Below are positions 1 through 10,616 of a stretch of 52,299 bases of DNA, piece by piece. Within the stretch, counting starts at the first letter, position 1, and each line of letters opens with the position of its first letter. Below the pieces are notes generated by a model that worked only from the letters and a program-made list of their open reading frames with translations, did not search any database and was not told the origin of the DNA. The DNA comes from Fragilaria crotonensis (lineage: Eukaryota; Bacillariophyta; Fragilariophyceae; Fragilariales; Fragilariaceae): contig JAKSYS010000442.1 in assembly GCA_022925895.1 (NCBI GenBank), forward strand, positions 1 to 52,299. Reading direction: 5' to 3'. Position numbers and translations under genes: made by a program.

Positions 1-59
1 GTTTGTGTAGTACAACTCCGAGTATCTGCCTGGTGCTGTAGTTCATTATGAGGTGCACT

Positions 60-905
60 GAAATTGGGAGCTCCTGCACATTCTTGATGAGTTGTGGTTC
101 TCCACGCCAGCGCATATAGGAAATGTTATGATCAACCTGTCTAATTTGTCGTATGGAAGTTGGAATTCCACTGACCCAGCATTAGCACCAGGTCTCGTTT
201 CGTGACGCAGCGTCGCAGCCCAATGCACAAAACAGTTCGCGGATGTAGGGACAAGATCGCATTTGTGCGTTGTGCGCCATCCAAATGTGCGAAGCGTCTG
301 AGGCCTGTGATGGACGTGCTCGACTCATATGCTGGGGCATAATGATTCGAGAGAACGCTGGAGGAAAATGCAAATGCAATATACACTATGAACAACTTCA
401 TGGAGAAGACCTCATAAAAAGCAAAATTGTTTGCACCAAATGCCAAAGGTTGAGTGTTGACCTGAATTTTTTCCGTCACCCATTATGACGAAAGCCCGTT
501 CCCTCGTTCGTTTGCCCTCCTTTTCTATGCAGTCATGGTTCACATGAGCCCTCAAGTGAATGAATGCTAAATCTAACAATGTCGTCAAGAAAGGTCGCTG
601 CACCGGTGCGTCCACCTACAAGCTCAAGCTCAGCCCAGAGAATGGTAAAGTGGAGGTGGAATTTGAAGTGGACCAGAACAAGAACGGTGTCTATTGGGCC
701 GTCAAATTCTTTCGCAACAATGTTCAGTTTGCTTCGAGTACGTATACGACGGCGGCGCCAAGCGGTTCCTTCTCCGCGGATCAGTTGAGCAGCTTTCAAG
801 GTTGTTGCCACGCGTCCGGGCGAAACGTGCAATGCGTCCGCGGCTGCCAGCTTCTAAGCACGAAACTGTGACAGAGGGCTCATCGACAGGAGTTTTCAAC
901 AATAC
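60..905 (+). repeat. Segmental direct duplication, left copy
   Basis: This stretch aligns by eye with about 8840-9630 in the same orientation. The similarity covers the upstream region, including a shared block ending in a poly-A/Lys-like stretch just before the ATG, then the small gene and a short 3' flank. Upstream similarity is patchy with many substitutions and indels, while the gene itself is much better conserved. The intervening 8 kb contains a retrotransposon and an inverted repeat. I infer an old tandem duplication later split by insertions. Confidence 0.7.
485..857 (+). pseudogene. Small secreted protein, broken paralogue of the gene at 9200-9583
   Basis: Aligned with the intact copy at 9200, this copy starts at the same ATG but has lost one T in the signal-peptide codons and gained four bases shortly after (AATGAATGCT against AATGCT), which together restore the frame. 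It also lacks 14 bases near 799, which shifts the frame so that the conserved C-terminus (second Cys and the Ala-rich end) is lost. The stretch K-L-S-P-E-N-G-K-V-E-V-E-F is unchanged. A shortened protein could start at 560 but would have no signal peptide and a scrambled end. I call it a pseudogene. Confidence 0.75.
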
Positions 906-1924
906 CGCGAACTTCGGCTCATGGCCGCAACCAAACGCTAAATGCAAACTACTATCAATGTGCGGCTCAGCCGCCGTCTGTGCGGTATACTTGTACTCGG
1001 AGTGTGGTGGAGTACAATGATAGCAGCGGTGTTGCGCCGTTGCCCCTACGAGTTCGAGTGTAGGGGGTAGGGCCGCAATCAGTGAGAACGTAATTATAGA
1101 CATTCTCGAGAAAGCTTAATGTCTATATATTTCGATCTATTTAGAATCTATATCGAAGATAAAAGTACTCACTTTTGATTACATTTATCTTCATTTGTCC
1201 TTCAGCCCCTTGGACGTCATCCCGTCTTCGATTTTCACCAATCAGACTGCTCAAAAACTCGACTGTTCGCAAGATCGGCGCTGGCCCGGTTGCCGAATTT
1301 TTGTTTGACATACATGGCGTATGTGTAACATACTTGTGTACGTTGCCGGTATGCTGCGCCGTTTATAATCTGGGTTGGTAAAATCCAAATCGACCCCTCA
1401 AATATTTTGAAGACAAACCTACAACCGCTTATTACTCAAAGTCTACGAGTCGATGTCATCTGTCAGCAAATGGCTTATGGTACTACCGGTACACCGGTAC
1501 TATTGTACAACACCGCGTTCAATGATATAAGGGAGTACCAGGTACTGTAGTACAGCACTATACGTACGAATATATCAGAAATACGGAATACACCGTGGAT
1601 TCTATGCAAGTATCAGGTACTCGGAGTAGTCCAGTAGTGCAGTACTCGATTGTGAAACCTACAGTACGTTGATACCGGTTGATCCTGTTGATTGTTGTTG
1701 TCCTGGTTCCCTGTCAAAAAATGCATTGAATATCTATCAAAACAACAAGTTTCATTCCCACAGTCACTACAACTGACTGCAATTGCTACATGCAATACAG
1801 ACAAAGAATGGAAAGTAAATTAATTAATGAACTACAGAGATCTTACATGCAGATTGTCTGCAGTTGAGGGTGCATTGTGCCAAATTGCAATTGTGGAGTA
1901 TTTGTGTCATCAGTTTTCGAATGT
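906..1924. other. Intergenic; one arm of an inverted repeat and GTAC-rich sequence
   Basis: No convincing coding sequence. It contains the left arm of the inverted repeat (from 1115). From about 1476 to 1680 it is crowded with GTAC, GGTACC and AGTAC words (for example GGTACTACCGGTACACCGG). The open frames here are short and have no recognisable motif. Confidence 0.6.
1115..1161 (+). repeat. Inverted repeat, left arm (47 bp perfect core)
   Basis: The 47 bases are the exact reverse complement of 8420-8466. Weaker similarity continues inward on the AAGATA side for roughly 30 more bases, with an 8-base insertion in the left arm. The arms are 7.3 kb apart and enclose the whole retrotransposon plus some host-like sequence. 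Confidence 0.85.
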
Positions 1925-2118
1925 GCGGGAACTTCCCGCTTACGACAAGAGCTTCCGAATTCGCGACGACTGCGACCGGGAGGTATGATATGTGGTAATA
2001 TGTAGTGTGTAGTGTAGTAGTGTCGGCGGTAGTGGCGCGTTTTACTATGCTGCCGCGCACGCCGACCTTCCGAGGTGCCTCTTCCCTCACTCATGAGCTG
2101 GGTTCGGCACCTCGTTGG
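1925..2118 (-). repeat. Split direct repeat A, outer copy
   Basis: 194 bp, matching 2332-2525 with one visible difference (A against G at about 1948, in GACAAGAGC versus GACAGGAGC). Forms the 3' end of the retrotransposon on the minus strand. Confidence 0.9.
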
Positions 2119-2131
2119 GCGGGTGGGCGGG

Positions 2132-2332
2132 TTAAACGTTGACTAGGTCTCTCGCTCGTGCTCGTGGCTCTGTTGCTCAGAGCCAGGCTACACTCGTAGA
2201 CGATAAGGTTGATCGAATCAACCTAAAGAATGTCTGTAGTATAATCGTTTAGGGCATTTCAAGGCGTCGACGTAAGATCGGTGCATGTTCTGTTTGTCTG
2301 GCCGTCGCTACTTCAGCGCTCCCGTCGGACAG
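2132..2332 (-). repeat. Split direct repeat B, internal copy
   Basis: 201 bp, apparently identical to 7971-8171. It begins TTAAACGTTGAC and ends CGTCGGACAG. It abuts repeat A at 2332, which models the junction expected in the circular intermediate. Confidence 0.9.
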
Positions 2333-2525
2333 CGGGAACTTCCCGCTTACGACAGGAGCTTCCGAATTCGCGACGACTGCGACCGGGAGGTATGATATGT
2401 GGTAATATGTAGTGTGTAGTGTAGTAGTGTCGGCGGTAGTGGCGCGTTTTACTATGCTGCCGCGCACGCCGACCTTCCGAGGTGCCTCTTCCCTCACTCA
2501 TGAGCTGGGTTCGGCACCTCGTTGG
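2332..2525 (-). repeat. Split direct repeat A, inner copy
   Basis: 194 bp, direct repeat of 1925-2118. It lies just downstream (minus strand) of the recombinase reading frame, and the recombinase stop codon at 2494 falls inside it. Confidence 0.9.
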
Positions 2526-3440
2526 CCAAAGGGGCCAGAGAATCTGAGAAGGGTGGGCCCCCGGCGCCGCCGGGGGGAAAGGGTGGGGAGTTAAGGCGGA
2601 AATCGCCGCCGCGCAGCATGCGTGCGGCGACGCCGGCCATGATGGGTTGAGCTTGGACGTGCAGGTAGCGGTAAATTTCGTCCGAGCGCCAACGCCCGAT
2701 GAGGCGAATGCGATCGGCGCCAATGCCACCGCACAGCAAGGCCATTGCCCCGCCCGCGCGAGTGCAGCGGGCGGTGAAGTCGCGGGCGTCAAGGTCAGAA
2801 TGGGGAAGACGAGCGACCGCGCGACGGAGGAGGTGGGTGATATCAGAGGCGAGGACGTGGAGCCATGCCCCCGAAGGGCCCTTGTAGGCGTTGAGAGGTG
2901 TAGTCGGAATGGCACCGTCAAGGCGAAGTTGGCGGATGCGACGCGCGAGAGCAGCGACGGGACAGAGGGTCGGGTGGCCGCTGCGACCGTGGCCAATGGT
3001 TTCGCCGCGGACGCCATTCTTCTGAGTGGTGAAGGTGACCGTGACGAAGGAAGCGGCCAACAGATCAGGAATGGGCAATGAAGTGGGTCGAGGCGACGTT
3101 GACCAATAAACATGCCGACGTCTTGAAAACGAAACAGATCATCGGCGGCGGTCTGTGGAGAGCCACTGTATTCGCCTGGGCGAAGAAGAAAATAATAGGC
3201 CAGAAGGAGGCAGTCGCCGGTGGCCGCAAACCGAGCATCAGTTGGTGGCGCTTGCGTGAGGGCGTGGGCCTGTCGGATGACGGCGAGGGGCACGGGTTTG
3301 ACGCGTGTGGGCGGCGGATCGTCCTTCTTCCAAGCCCGAAAAAGCGCCTGGAGACGAAAGTCCAGGGTACCGAAGGCGTTCAGGCGAGGGTCCAGGCCCC
3401 CACCCTGGTGAACGTCTGCGCCACTTGGCGGACGGCGTCC
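2494..3440 (-). CDS. Tyrosine recombinase of the PAT element (frame-broken)
   Basis: Integrates the circular DNA copy. The N-terminal part continues from the pol frame. After a slip in a GGGGG run near 3400 it reads D-P-R-L-N-A-F-G, D-P-P-P-T-R-V-K-P and L-L-R-P-G-E-Y. After another slip near 3085 the catalytic part follows (ATG-like start 3078, stop 2494): T-F-T-T-Q-K-N-G-V-R-G, then T-R-A-G-G-A-M-A-L-L, R-L-I-G-R-W-R-S-D-E and the nucleophile region Y-R-Y-L-H-V-Q. The His of the usual H-x-x-R box is Arg here, which I believe is normal in this element family. The stop lies inside inner repeat A. Confidence 0.85.
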
Positions 3441-5637
3441 TCCACTGTACGAGAGCGCACAGGTCGGTTCCCGGGTGCGATGCGGCCGGTGCGATACTGG
3501 TACGCAAAGAGGAGCAGGACGGGGACCGGGTCGCCCGGGATGTCGTGCAAATCCGGGCAAATCCCGTGTGTGGTGCAAAACCGGCGCCATATACGGTCGG
3601 TGGAGGAGGAGGCGCTGACTCGATGCGAAGATTGGCTGGAAGGGCGTCGTCGTGACAGAGCACCAATCAACGCGGAGAGCATGTCGGAGGCCAGGTGGTG
3701 CAACGTCCAAGACGTGGTCTGAGGATAGCAAGTACGGAAGTGGGTGAGCAAAGCGCTGTCGGTTAAATCCCAGCGGCGACTGGCGTCGTCAGCCATCACG
3801 TTGGCTTTGCCGGCAATAAAGTCATGCTGCGGGACATAGCGATAGCGACGTTGGTGCATCGCGTTGAGACGAAGCAAGTAGGCTCGTGCGGTACTAGCGG
3901 TGGCGGAGCCTTTCGTAGCCCATGCCAACGAGGCTCGGTTGTCCCCGGCCAACCAGATGGGGCGCTCGACAATGGAGGCGGCGGCCAGTTGTGCCAGCAG
4001 GTGCTTGTGTGCAATGGTGCCCGCGAGTTCCAGGTCCGAGATAGAGACCGTGCCGTTGCGGTTGTCACGGGTGATCAGGGCGCGTTGGACCTCCGGGGGA
4101 AAGGCGGCTCGCCACACCACTGGTCCGGTCCCTGGGTGAAACCACACCCCTCCCATACCGCGTTGGCATGCGTCGCAGGCTCCCAACGCCACGGGGGGAC
4201 CGACTGGGACAAGTTCGCGGAGACGAGTCGGGCGATCACGTAGGGAGTCGGCTATGGAACGGAAGTCCGCTAAGCTGTCGAACACGTGACGTGTGAGGCG
4301 GATGCGGTTGCCAGACTGATGTCGTAGGGCTTCCTGCAAGGCCGAGAAAAGCCCTCTCGTGCCTGGGAGTGCTGCAGACATGGAACGGAGTTCGCCGAGC
4401 AGTTGATGCCACTCGACGAGGGGCACTCGTTTGCGTGTGGCAGGGAACGCGTCCAATAGGGTATAGAGGCGGTCCAGTCGATGCGGTGGAAGCCGAAGAG
4501 TGCCTTCGACTGTGTCCAAGTCCCATCCCAGAACCGTTTTACGGGTAGACCAACATGCGTCGCCCTGTCGCAGTTTCTTAACCGACACCGGTTCTTTGCG
4601 AGTCGGGCGATCAGTTGTGGCAAGCGGCCGCAAAAAGGTTGTCAATGGAATAAAGGGCGGTACGCAGGACTCGTTGACGGTGTCGTAGCGTCTGTGCGGC
4701 TAGGATAAAATCATCAACATAGACGTCGCCGTACGCCACGGGAGTGGAAGGGCACGTGATGCGTTCCAAGCGGTTCGGAATACGGCAGAAGGGAGCTGCG
4801 CGCGCGGTGGATGACGTCTGGGTGGCGTCAACCGGCGGCGTCGTCGCGAGTGCTTCGAGTGGGTGCGGCAGGGGTGGTGTCCAACCCTGTCGCAGCGCAC
4901 TGTTGAGCAAATCACAGGCGGTCTCAGTGACCGCTGTGAAGTACGGTGGACTTTCCACCCAACCCATCGGAAGGGCGAGGGGGAAAGCCACCAAAGGGTC
5001 ACATGAGGAATTTGCCGCACTGGGCAGGATAACTCCCAGCCGCGGGATGTCATGATACTGGAGGCCGATACGGTAAAAACCATCTGCAATATCAATTTTT
5101 GCTAGGAAAACGGGCCCATATGCTGGGTTGGCGTGCACCACCGTGGCAAGGATCCGGTTGAGGGCCTTGCCAAATTGCATAGCTTCTGGTGGTGCGAGCC
5201 GCACTGTATCGCCGTTCACACCTGAGAAGGTGTAATCGACGATGAGTCTGGACCTGCGATTACGCTGGGGGGACAACTCCAAGTGGTGACAGCCGCAAAT
5301 GCGGCAAAGTGAGGGCCACAGACAGTGGTAGCACCGTCCAGAACCCTTGGTTGCAAAACTCAAGCATTTCGGTGCAAACGAACGCAACGTCCTCCTTCGC
5401 TGATCTGTGGGAGCCACGGTGTGCGGCTTGCATGAGCTGTGCGAGGTCCCAGGGCCCCGTGCGGAGGGGGACGCTGGCACCCCTGCGGCGAAGGTGCTCC
5501 AAGAGGCGGGCCGCTTTGTGTGGTAGTGACCCCACTGTCGCTGCTATGTCCGTTTGGCCACGTGCCTCTGCAACAAAAGATTCCCAAGTACCGGCATTTG
5601 CTAGTTTACATGCTGCATGGATTGAATACTTACGCAA
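3380..5637 (-). CDS. pol: Pol polyprotein of the PAT element: reverse transcriptase and RNase H (frame-broken)
   Basis: Copies element RNA into DNA. Reading from the ATG at 5637, the N-terminal part has the conserved L-R-L-S-P-L-G-V-V-P stretch. The frame then slips near 5265 into the RT core (R-L-I-V-D-Y, A-D-G-F-Y-R, L-P-M-G-W) and the active site Y-V-D-D near 4715. A second slip lies near 4635 at a run of five T (minus strand). The RT thumb follows (L-G-E-L-R-S-M) and then RNase H, with acidic residues in C-D-A-C, L-E-L-A-G, A-G-D-N-R and M-A-D-D-A-S-R. The frame closes at 3380 just after V-R-S-R-T-V-E-D-A, which already belongs to the recombinase N-terminal domain. It overlaps the end of the gag frame. 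No aspartic protease is visible, as expected for DIRS-order elements. Confidence 0.85.
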
Positions 5638-5785
5638 GGTTGATTCTGCGCGCGAAAGGAGACCGTGCTCCTCTCGTGCGTTTCTCCTCTCGTCTGGGCT
5701 CGCCGTTGGGATCGTCGAGCCAAGGTGGCGCTTGAAGAAGCCAGGGCGCGGCAGCTGGAACAGCCGCCGTTCCCTGGCCGGCCCG

Positions 5786-7934
5786 TCAGGTAGTGGTTCC
5801 GCCGGGCGATGCTGATGTGGTCACGAGATGGGCTCGCACGTGCGCTAGGAGGCGCGTGCGTTCTGCCGGGGACGCAAATGGGCGATGCGTCGCTGCCCGC
5901 CCACAGTTCGTGTAGCAGCCTCCGCCCCCACGAGACGCAGAACTCGTTGCCAGCGTCATTGGCGGGTGGTGGATGCGCTCTGAGAAGGTCGCGCATCTGA
6001 GGCCGCAGCTGCAGTGCGTCAAATTCGGCATCCCGGGATGTGTTGGCTACGTACGTTCCTTGCGTGGTTGGAACAGAGCCGGTTCCCCCACCTCCCCGGC
6101 CCCCGCTGGTCGTTGAGGTGTGCCCCGAGAGCGCGGACGATGCCGCCGTAGAGGCACGTGTTGTCCTCGTGTTGATCGAGGTGGCTGCGTTCATTAGTGG
6201 AGCGGGTTCCACGGTCACAGCTGCAGGCAAAGGGAGCCACGAAGATGACATGTGGAAGCATCCTCGCTGGAGATCGCGTAGAAGCTCCCTAAAGTCAGGG
6301 GGCTCGGGTGCTTCTGCCACCTCGAGGGCGCCACTCCCCACCTGCAATGCCTGCAGGTACTCGTACACATTAACCTGTACGTGTCGCACCACGTGTGCGG
6401 GGTACACTTCTGACCAAGGCGTTCCAGCGAGCGCCTGGTGCTGTCCCAGAAAGTGTGGCAAGAGCTCGTGGAACTTGTTGGCAAGAATCCACATACTTTT
6501 CACAAATGGGTTCGACTCCCCTGGACCTTGGAACATGGTGTGTGCCAAGATGGCATAGCGACGTAGTGTGAGGCTCACCTGGTTGAGGTCCCTTGGGAGT
6601 TTTACTTTCTCCTTTGCTCGGATGTCCCGAATATCGGCAAGAGATGCGTTTGCGGTGCCTTGGTCGAGTTGGTTGGCCACCATGGCATCATCCAAGGCTC
6701 GATAGTGATCGGTCTGGCTTGTGTAGGCCACCAGGAATGGCTGGCATCCAGCGGTGAGATCGTCGGGCCCATTTCCGGCAAAGTTGAGGCTGGTTACCAT
6801 CTGCTTGAGACCTGTAGTGACCACAGGGCAATAGAGGTCTGGCGTGAGGCCGCGTGAGATACAGACCCGCGTCATCTCTTGTTGTAGGACGGACTGTTGT
6901 TCTCCCTTGGAGCATCTTGCAAGACGACTCCAAATGGGTGCTAGCTCTTCTATCGAGGCGACCTGGCAGTATCGCAGGAGGACAGGGTAAGTCTCTCGAT
7001 AGGCATCCAGCACCCCTTTGGGTTCTCGGTTGCCGCGGCCGTTGTTGTCTCCTGCTTCGGCAGTTAGTCGCTGTACCGCCGTAAGCACTTGGTCGAGCGC
7101 AGGCGTTGGTCTCCTCCCCCTGTGTTGTAGGCCGGGGAGGTCTGCGTAAACCTTTCCTGCGACGTAGTCGCTGATTGCCGTAGGCAACAGCAGCAGCGAG
7201 AAGCTTTGCGCCACGGCAGGCATCGCTGCGAGTTCACCGAGACCGCCGCGGGCGGTGCAGGCCACCCGCAGCCAGGCTAGCACGTCGCCACATTCTTCGA
7301 GAACGCCGTCTGCGGTGAACATGCCGTGCAGTTCCTGGTAGAAGGTTGACGGCGCGACACTATCTCTGTGCACTAGCACTCCTGCATACTTGGTCGGGAT
7401 GACTTGTGTCATCCGTGGGCGCACTACCTCGGTACCTAGATCGTCGGCGTTGTAGGGGCCTAAGTGGGTGCCCGGTGGTGCCCCAGCCAGGTGGTCCGGC
7501 ATCGCAGCTACCGTCGGTACTCGCACGCCAGCCCCAATTAGTGAGAAGTGTGTATTGTCCACTTCCACTACGGGCATTTGCGCTGCCCGGACATCACCGA
7601 GGAGGGCCATGCTTAGATCAACCATCCTCCCTCCATCGCTGGGTAGCTCGAAGTAGCGCATCATACGGTGCAGTACCTTGACTTCGACGCTACCGTCAGG
7701 TTTCTTGAGAAGACACAAGAAGGTCATCGGGCGCCGTTCACTTAAAGCGTAGGTCTGTTCCTTCAGATTCGCTGGCGTGGGACGCTCCCCACCACCAGCT
7801 GCCTCCACGAATCGATAACTCGCCACGAGGCGGCCAGGTGCTGGCTCTCCCGCGTCGTAGCCTATCGCTGTATAGAGCTCGCGGTAACACTCAGGTGGTT
7901 GGAGGTTCACGTCCTCTGGTTGCTGTTGGGCCAT
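5786..7934 (-). CDS. gag: Gag-like protein of the PAT retrotransposon
   Basis: First gene of the element, starting 36 bases inside repeat B with ATG at 7934. The open frame runs to 5601 (777 residues). The first 670 residues are an unrecognised Gag-like region without a zinc knuckle; the following Ser/Thr/Gly-rich linker is typical of Gag proteins. Near 5930, at a GGGGG run, the frame appears to slip. The alternative frame (6031-5786) reads G-G-C-Y-T-N-C-G-R-A-A-T-H-R-P, a Cys/His motif resembling the C-terminal motif of related element Gags, and ends at 5786. The tail of the 777-residue frame beyond 5930 is therefore probably not the ancestral C-terminus. Expected role: packaging of element RNA in cytoplasmic particles. 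Confidence 0.75.
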
Positions 7935-7970
7935 GACGATTGCTCGGGAGTCTGGAACAGACAGCTCAAT

Positions 7971-8171
7971 TTAAACGTTGACTAGGTCTCTCGCTCGTGC
8001 TCGTGGCTCTGTTGCTCAGAGCCAGGCTACACTCGTAGACGATAAGGTTGATCGAATCAACCTAAAGAATGTCTGTAGTATAATCGTTTAGGGCATTTCA
8101 AGGCGTCGACGTAAGATCGGTGCATGTTCTGTTTGTCTGGCCGTCGCTACTTCAGCGCTCCCGTCGGACAG
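7971..8171 (-). repeat. Split direct repeat B, 5' terminal copy
   Basis: 201 bp, apparently identical to 2132-2332. Forms the 5' end of the element on the minus strand and ends 36 bases before the gag-like ATG at 7934, so it probably contains the promoter and transcript start. Confidence 0.9.
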
Positions 8172-9199
8172 TACGATACCCGTACGTTGAGTACCATTTC
8201 TACGTCTGCGTGTAGGAGATATACGTAACTCCCGTGGCTTTCAATTCGGATTTGGGCGCGGCTCCGTCGACATGCATTCAAAATGCACCCTCGTAGACCC
8301 CAGTTACCCCAAGTAAGTCATATTGGATACACATGGGATGAGATTGTAAGTGCACTGAGGGGTTCGTATCGATGACGTCGAAACTAACCTATATAAATGT
8401 GTACATGTATCAATAAGTGTATCTTCGATATAGATTCTAAATAGATCGAAATATATAGACATTAAGTTTTCTCATTCTCAACGGCAAAAAGTAGTCTAAA
8501 ATTGTGTCGTTGGCGCGGTCCGTTGTTGGGGTTAAGTAGAGCACAAATAAGTGCATATATATGTATGGTCGACAGTCGACATCCTGGTTTGTCGTTTGAG
8601 CGACCTAGTGTAAGTCCATATTCCCTACGTATTCCTCCTATGTACGAGTAGTTGACAACTGTAGTGAGTATATACAAAGTTGAAATATGGAATCCATACC
8701 AATATGTCATAGTACTAGTACTCCAGTTCTGTTTCGTGGTACGGAACATACCAGGCAGCCCTATTATTGTAGTTGCATGATAAATACTTTATGACATACG
8801 TACGCATACTTGTACCTATTATGGAATTCGGAGCGTCTGCATATCCGTGAATCTGTGTCGAGTCGTGGTTCTTGGCTTCTGCGAATCATTATCATGAACC
8901 AGTCTGATTGACCGTCATCAGTGACCTAGTAGAATAATTAGTAATATTCGATCTGGTACTCCAGTTCATCTCGTGACGTATCCCAACATGCTTGTACAAA
9001 CCGGTGTGTGACGAGCCCGCACTTTTTAGGCCTGGTGTACCCAGTCAAACGTGGGAAGCATCTGACACTCGTGATGGATGTCAAGGATTCTTGCCGCGTT
9101 ACGAAAAATCAGTTCATCTTCGCTCTCATAAAAAAAGCAAATTGGTTGTGCCGAAGACCAAAGGTTGTGCGTTGAAATAAATTATTTCCGTTACCCATC
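8172..9199. other. Intergenic between the retrotransposon and the small secreted gene
   Basis: Contains the right arm of the inverted repeat (8420-8466) and, from about 8840, the upstream part of the right copy of the segmental duplication. No coding frame with recognisable content. The last 80 bases before the ATG at 9200 match the corresponding leader of the left copy and probably hold the 5' UTR. Confidence 0.6.
8420..8466 (-). repeat. Inverted repeat, right arm (47 bp perfect core)
   Basis: Exact reverse complement of 1115-1161. It could be one end of a larger terminal-inverted-repeat element, or one of two MITE-like copies in opposite orientation. It lies outside the split direct repeats of the retrotransposon, so it is not part of that element's known structure. 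Confidence 0.85.
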
Positions 9200-9630
9200 A
9201 TGACTAACGCCCGCTCCCTCATTCGTTTTGCCCTCTTCTTCCTGGCAATCATGGTTCACATGAGCCCTCAAGTGAATGCTAAATCTTCGGTTATCATCAA
9301 GAAAGGTAAATGCACCGGTGCGTCCACCTACAAGCTCAAGCTCAGCCCAGAGAATGGTAAAGTGGAGGTGGAATTTGAAGTGGACCAGAACAAGAACGGC
9401 GTCAATTGGGACGTCAAATTCTTTCGCAACGATGTTCAGTTCGCTTCTGGTACATACACGACCGCGGCGCCAAGCGGCTCCTTCTCCGCCGAGAAGTTGA
9501 GCAGCTTTAGGTCTGGCACATTCAAGGTTGTTGCCACGCGCACCGGCGAAACGTGCACTGCGTCCGCGGCTGCCAGTTTCTAAGCATGAAGGTACGGCAG
9601 CAAGCTCATCGATGGGAGATTTCAGGAACC
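8840..9630 (+). repeat. Segmental direct duplication, right copy
   Basis: Direct-orientation partner of about 60-905. Matching landmarks include GAAGCATCTGACACTCGTG against GAAGCGTCTGAGGCCTGTG upstream, and the whole gene at 9200-9583. This copy retains the intact reading frame. Confidence 0.7.
9200..9583 (+). CDS. Small secreted protein with two cysteines, possibly of bacterial origin
   Basis: 127 residues. The N-terminus is a signal peptide (positive M-T-N-A-R-S, hydrophobic F-A-L-F-F-L-A-I-M-V, likely cleavage after V-N-A near residue 25). The mature part of about 100 residues has just two Cys, one at the start (G-K-C-T-G) and one near the end (G-E-T-C-T), likely forming a disulfide that closes a small beta domain. 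The central K-L-S-P-E-N-G-K-V-E-V-E-F-E-V-D-Q-N stretch resembles, from memory, short secreted proteins of actinobacteria, so lateral acquisition is possible; this is inference. No introns. A broken paralogue lies at 485-857. Function unknown. Confidence 0.8.
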   Translation: MTNARSLIRFALFFLAIMVHMSPQVNAKSSVIIKKGKCTGASTYKLKLSPENGKVEVEFEVDQNKNGVNWDVKFFRNDVQFASGTYTTAAPSGSFSAEKLSSFRSGTFKVVATRTGETCTASAAASF

Positions 9631-10616
9631 GGATCCTCAAGGAGTGCTTATGGATGCATCCATCCATCATGTAGGTAATGTGATATGTGATAAACGCTAA
9701 GGCATACTAGTATTCATTTTCGACAAAGTGATCTTCTCTTCAGTGCATTTGCGCTAGTGTGTGTGTTAATATGGGATCAATATGGTACTAGTCAGGGATA
9801 TTGTTAGTACTACCGGTAGTACGAGTTTCTGTGCATACAGCAGAGATTGACGATGCATTTCTACATTGCTAGGAGTAATATCGTAACTGGGAGTGGCGTT
9901 TCTGCATAGCCTCAGCACATGAAATCGTCATCGGCATTTACCAGGAATAATGCGGTACACGCAGGTGGGAGAGGGGTGCATAGTGGTACATGATTTCGCT
10001 ATCCGGACTGCTATGATATCACCTGCGTTCTCCGAAGACAACAGCTCCGGTGACTTGAAAGGAGGGCTCATTGTTAACAGGCAAAGAAGAGAATAATGTC
10101 CTGGCAGTCTTTCATGAAAGCCATTGAGCCGATGAGCAAGTGAGCCCATGAGCCCATGAGCGTATGTCTGCCGTACAAGTACTGGCGAAGTATGAATAAG
10201 CACGCACACGATGAGACAAGGCACGTGAGCATGTCCCAAGTCCCACGATGTGTGCATTGTGCATGGTTCAAACTTGGACGGTTTGCTACTTACTACGTGT
10301 ACGTGGTATTCATACATACCTGGTATGTACTACAACTGACTTGTGTATGAAATACGTCGTGGGAGCCCTACAGCTATATGTTTACACGAGTTTTTTGTAT
10401 CTAACGGTAGTATCTACCGGTGTAACGGTAGACCAGGATCCGATGCTATAGGACATGTATAGTGCTTTCATGTCCCTCGCCTTGCTGCACCAACACCCTC
10501 ACGGAGTGGATGTAGGAACTGAGCTATCGTCATCAAAACCCGATGCCATGCATTCGGAGCTATATAGGCGCATTCTCACCTTTGATGCTTTCGGTAGTGT
10601 CTGGTGAGCGGTTGAC
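9584..10616. other. Intergenic, GTAC-containing; nothing coding seen
   Basis: No supported gene. There is a short tandem repetition of GAGCCCAT near 10140-10160 and scattered GTAC words around 9790-9830 and 10280-10440. The 5' region of the LIPT2 gene must lie in the last few hundred bases. Confidence 0.5.

Larger units (their letters stand above)
1925..8171 (-). mobile_element. PAT-like (DIRS order) tyrosine-recombinase retrotransposon, complete
   Basis: Read on the minus strand the order is: terminal repeat B (8171-7971), gag-like ORF, pol with reverse transcriptase and RNase H, tyrosine recombinase, then repeat A (2525-2332), repeat B (2332-2132) and repeat A (2118-1925). This B - genes - A B A arrangement is the split direct repeat layout of PAT elements. 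They integrate with a recombinase from a circular intermediate and usually make no target-site duplication. I see none here: left flank ends CGAATGT, right flank begins TACGATA. The B copies look identical and the A copies differ at one base I can see, so insertion looks recent. The coding region nevertheless shows about five frame breaks, several in homopolymers, which may be sequence errors. Confidence 0.9.

Noticed and set aside
3078-3722. Plus-strand open frames of 140-214 codons inside the retrotransposon
   Set aside because: They are antisense shadows of GC-rich element genes, with no domain content and arginine/glycine-rich noise composition.
2313-3731. Long 472-codon minus-strand open frame across the recombinase
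   Set aside because: Only its middle part (about 3410-3090) reads as recombinase. The rest is an out-of-frame shadow over repeat A and the catalytic region.
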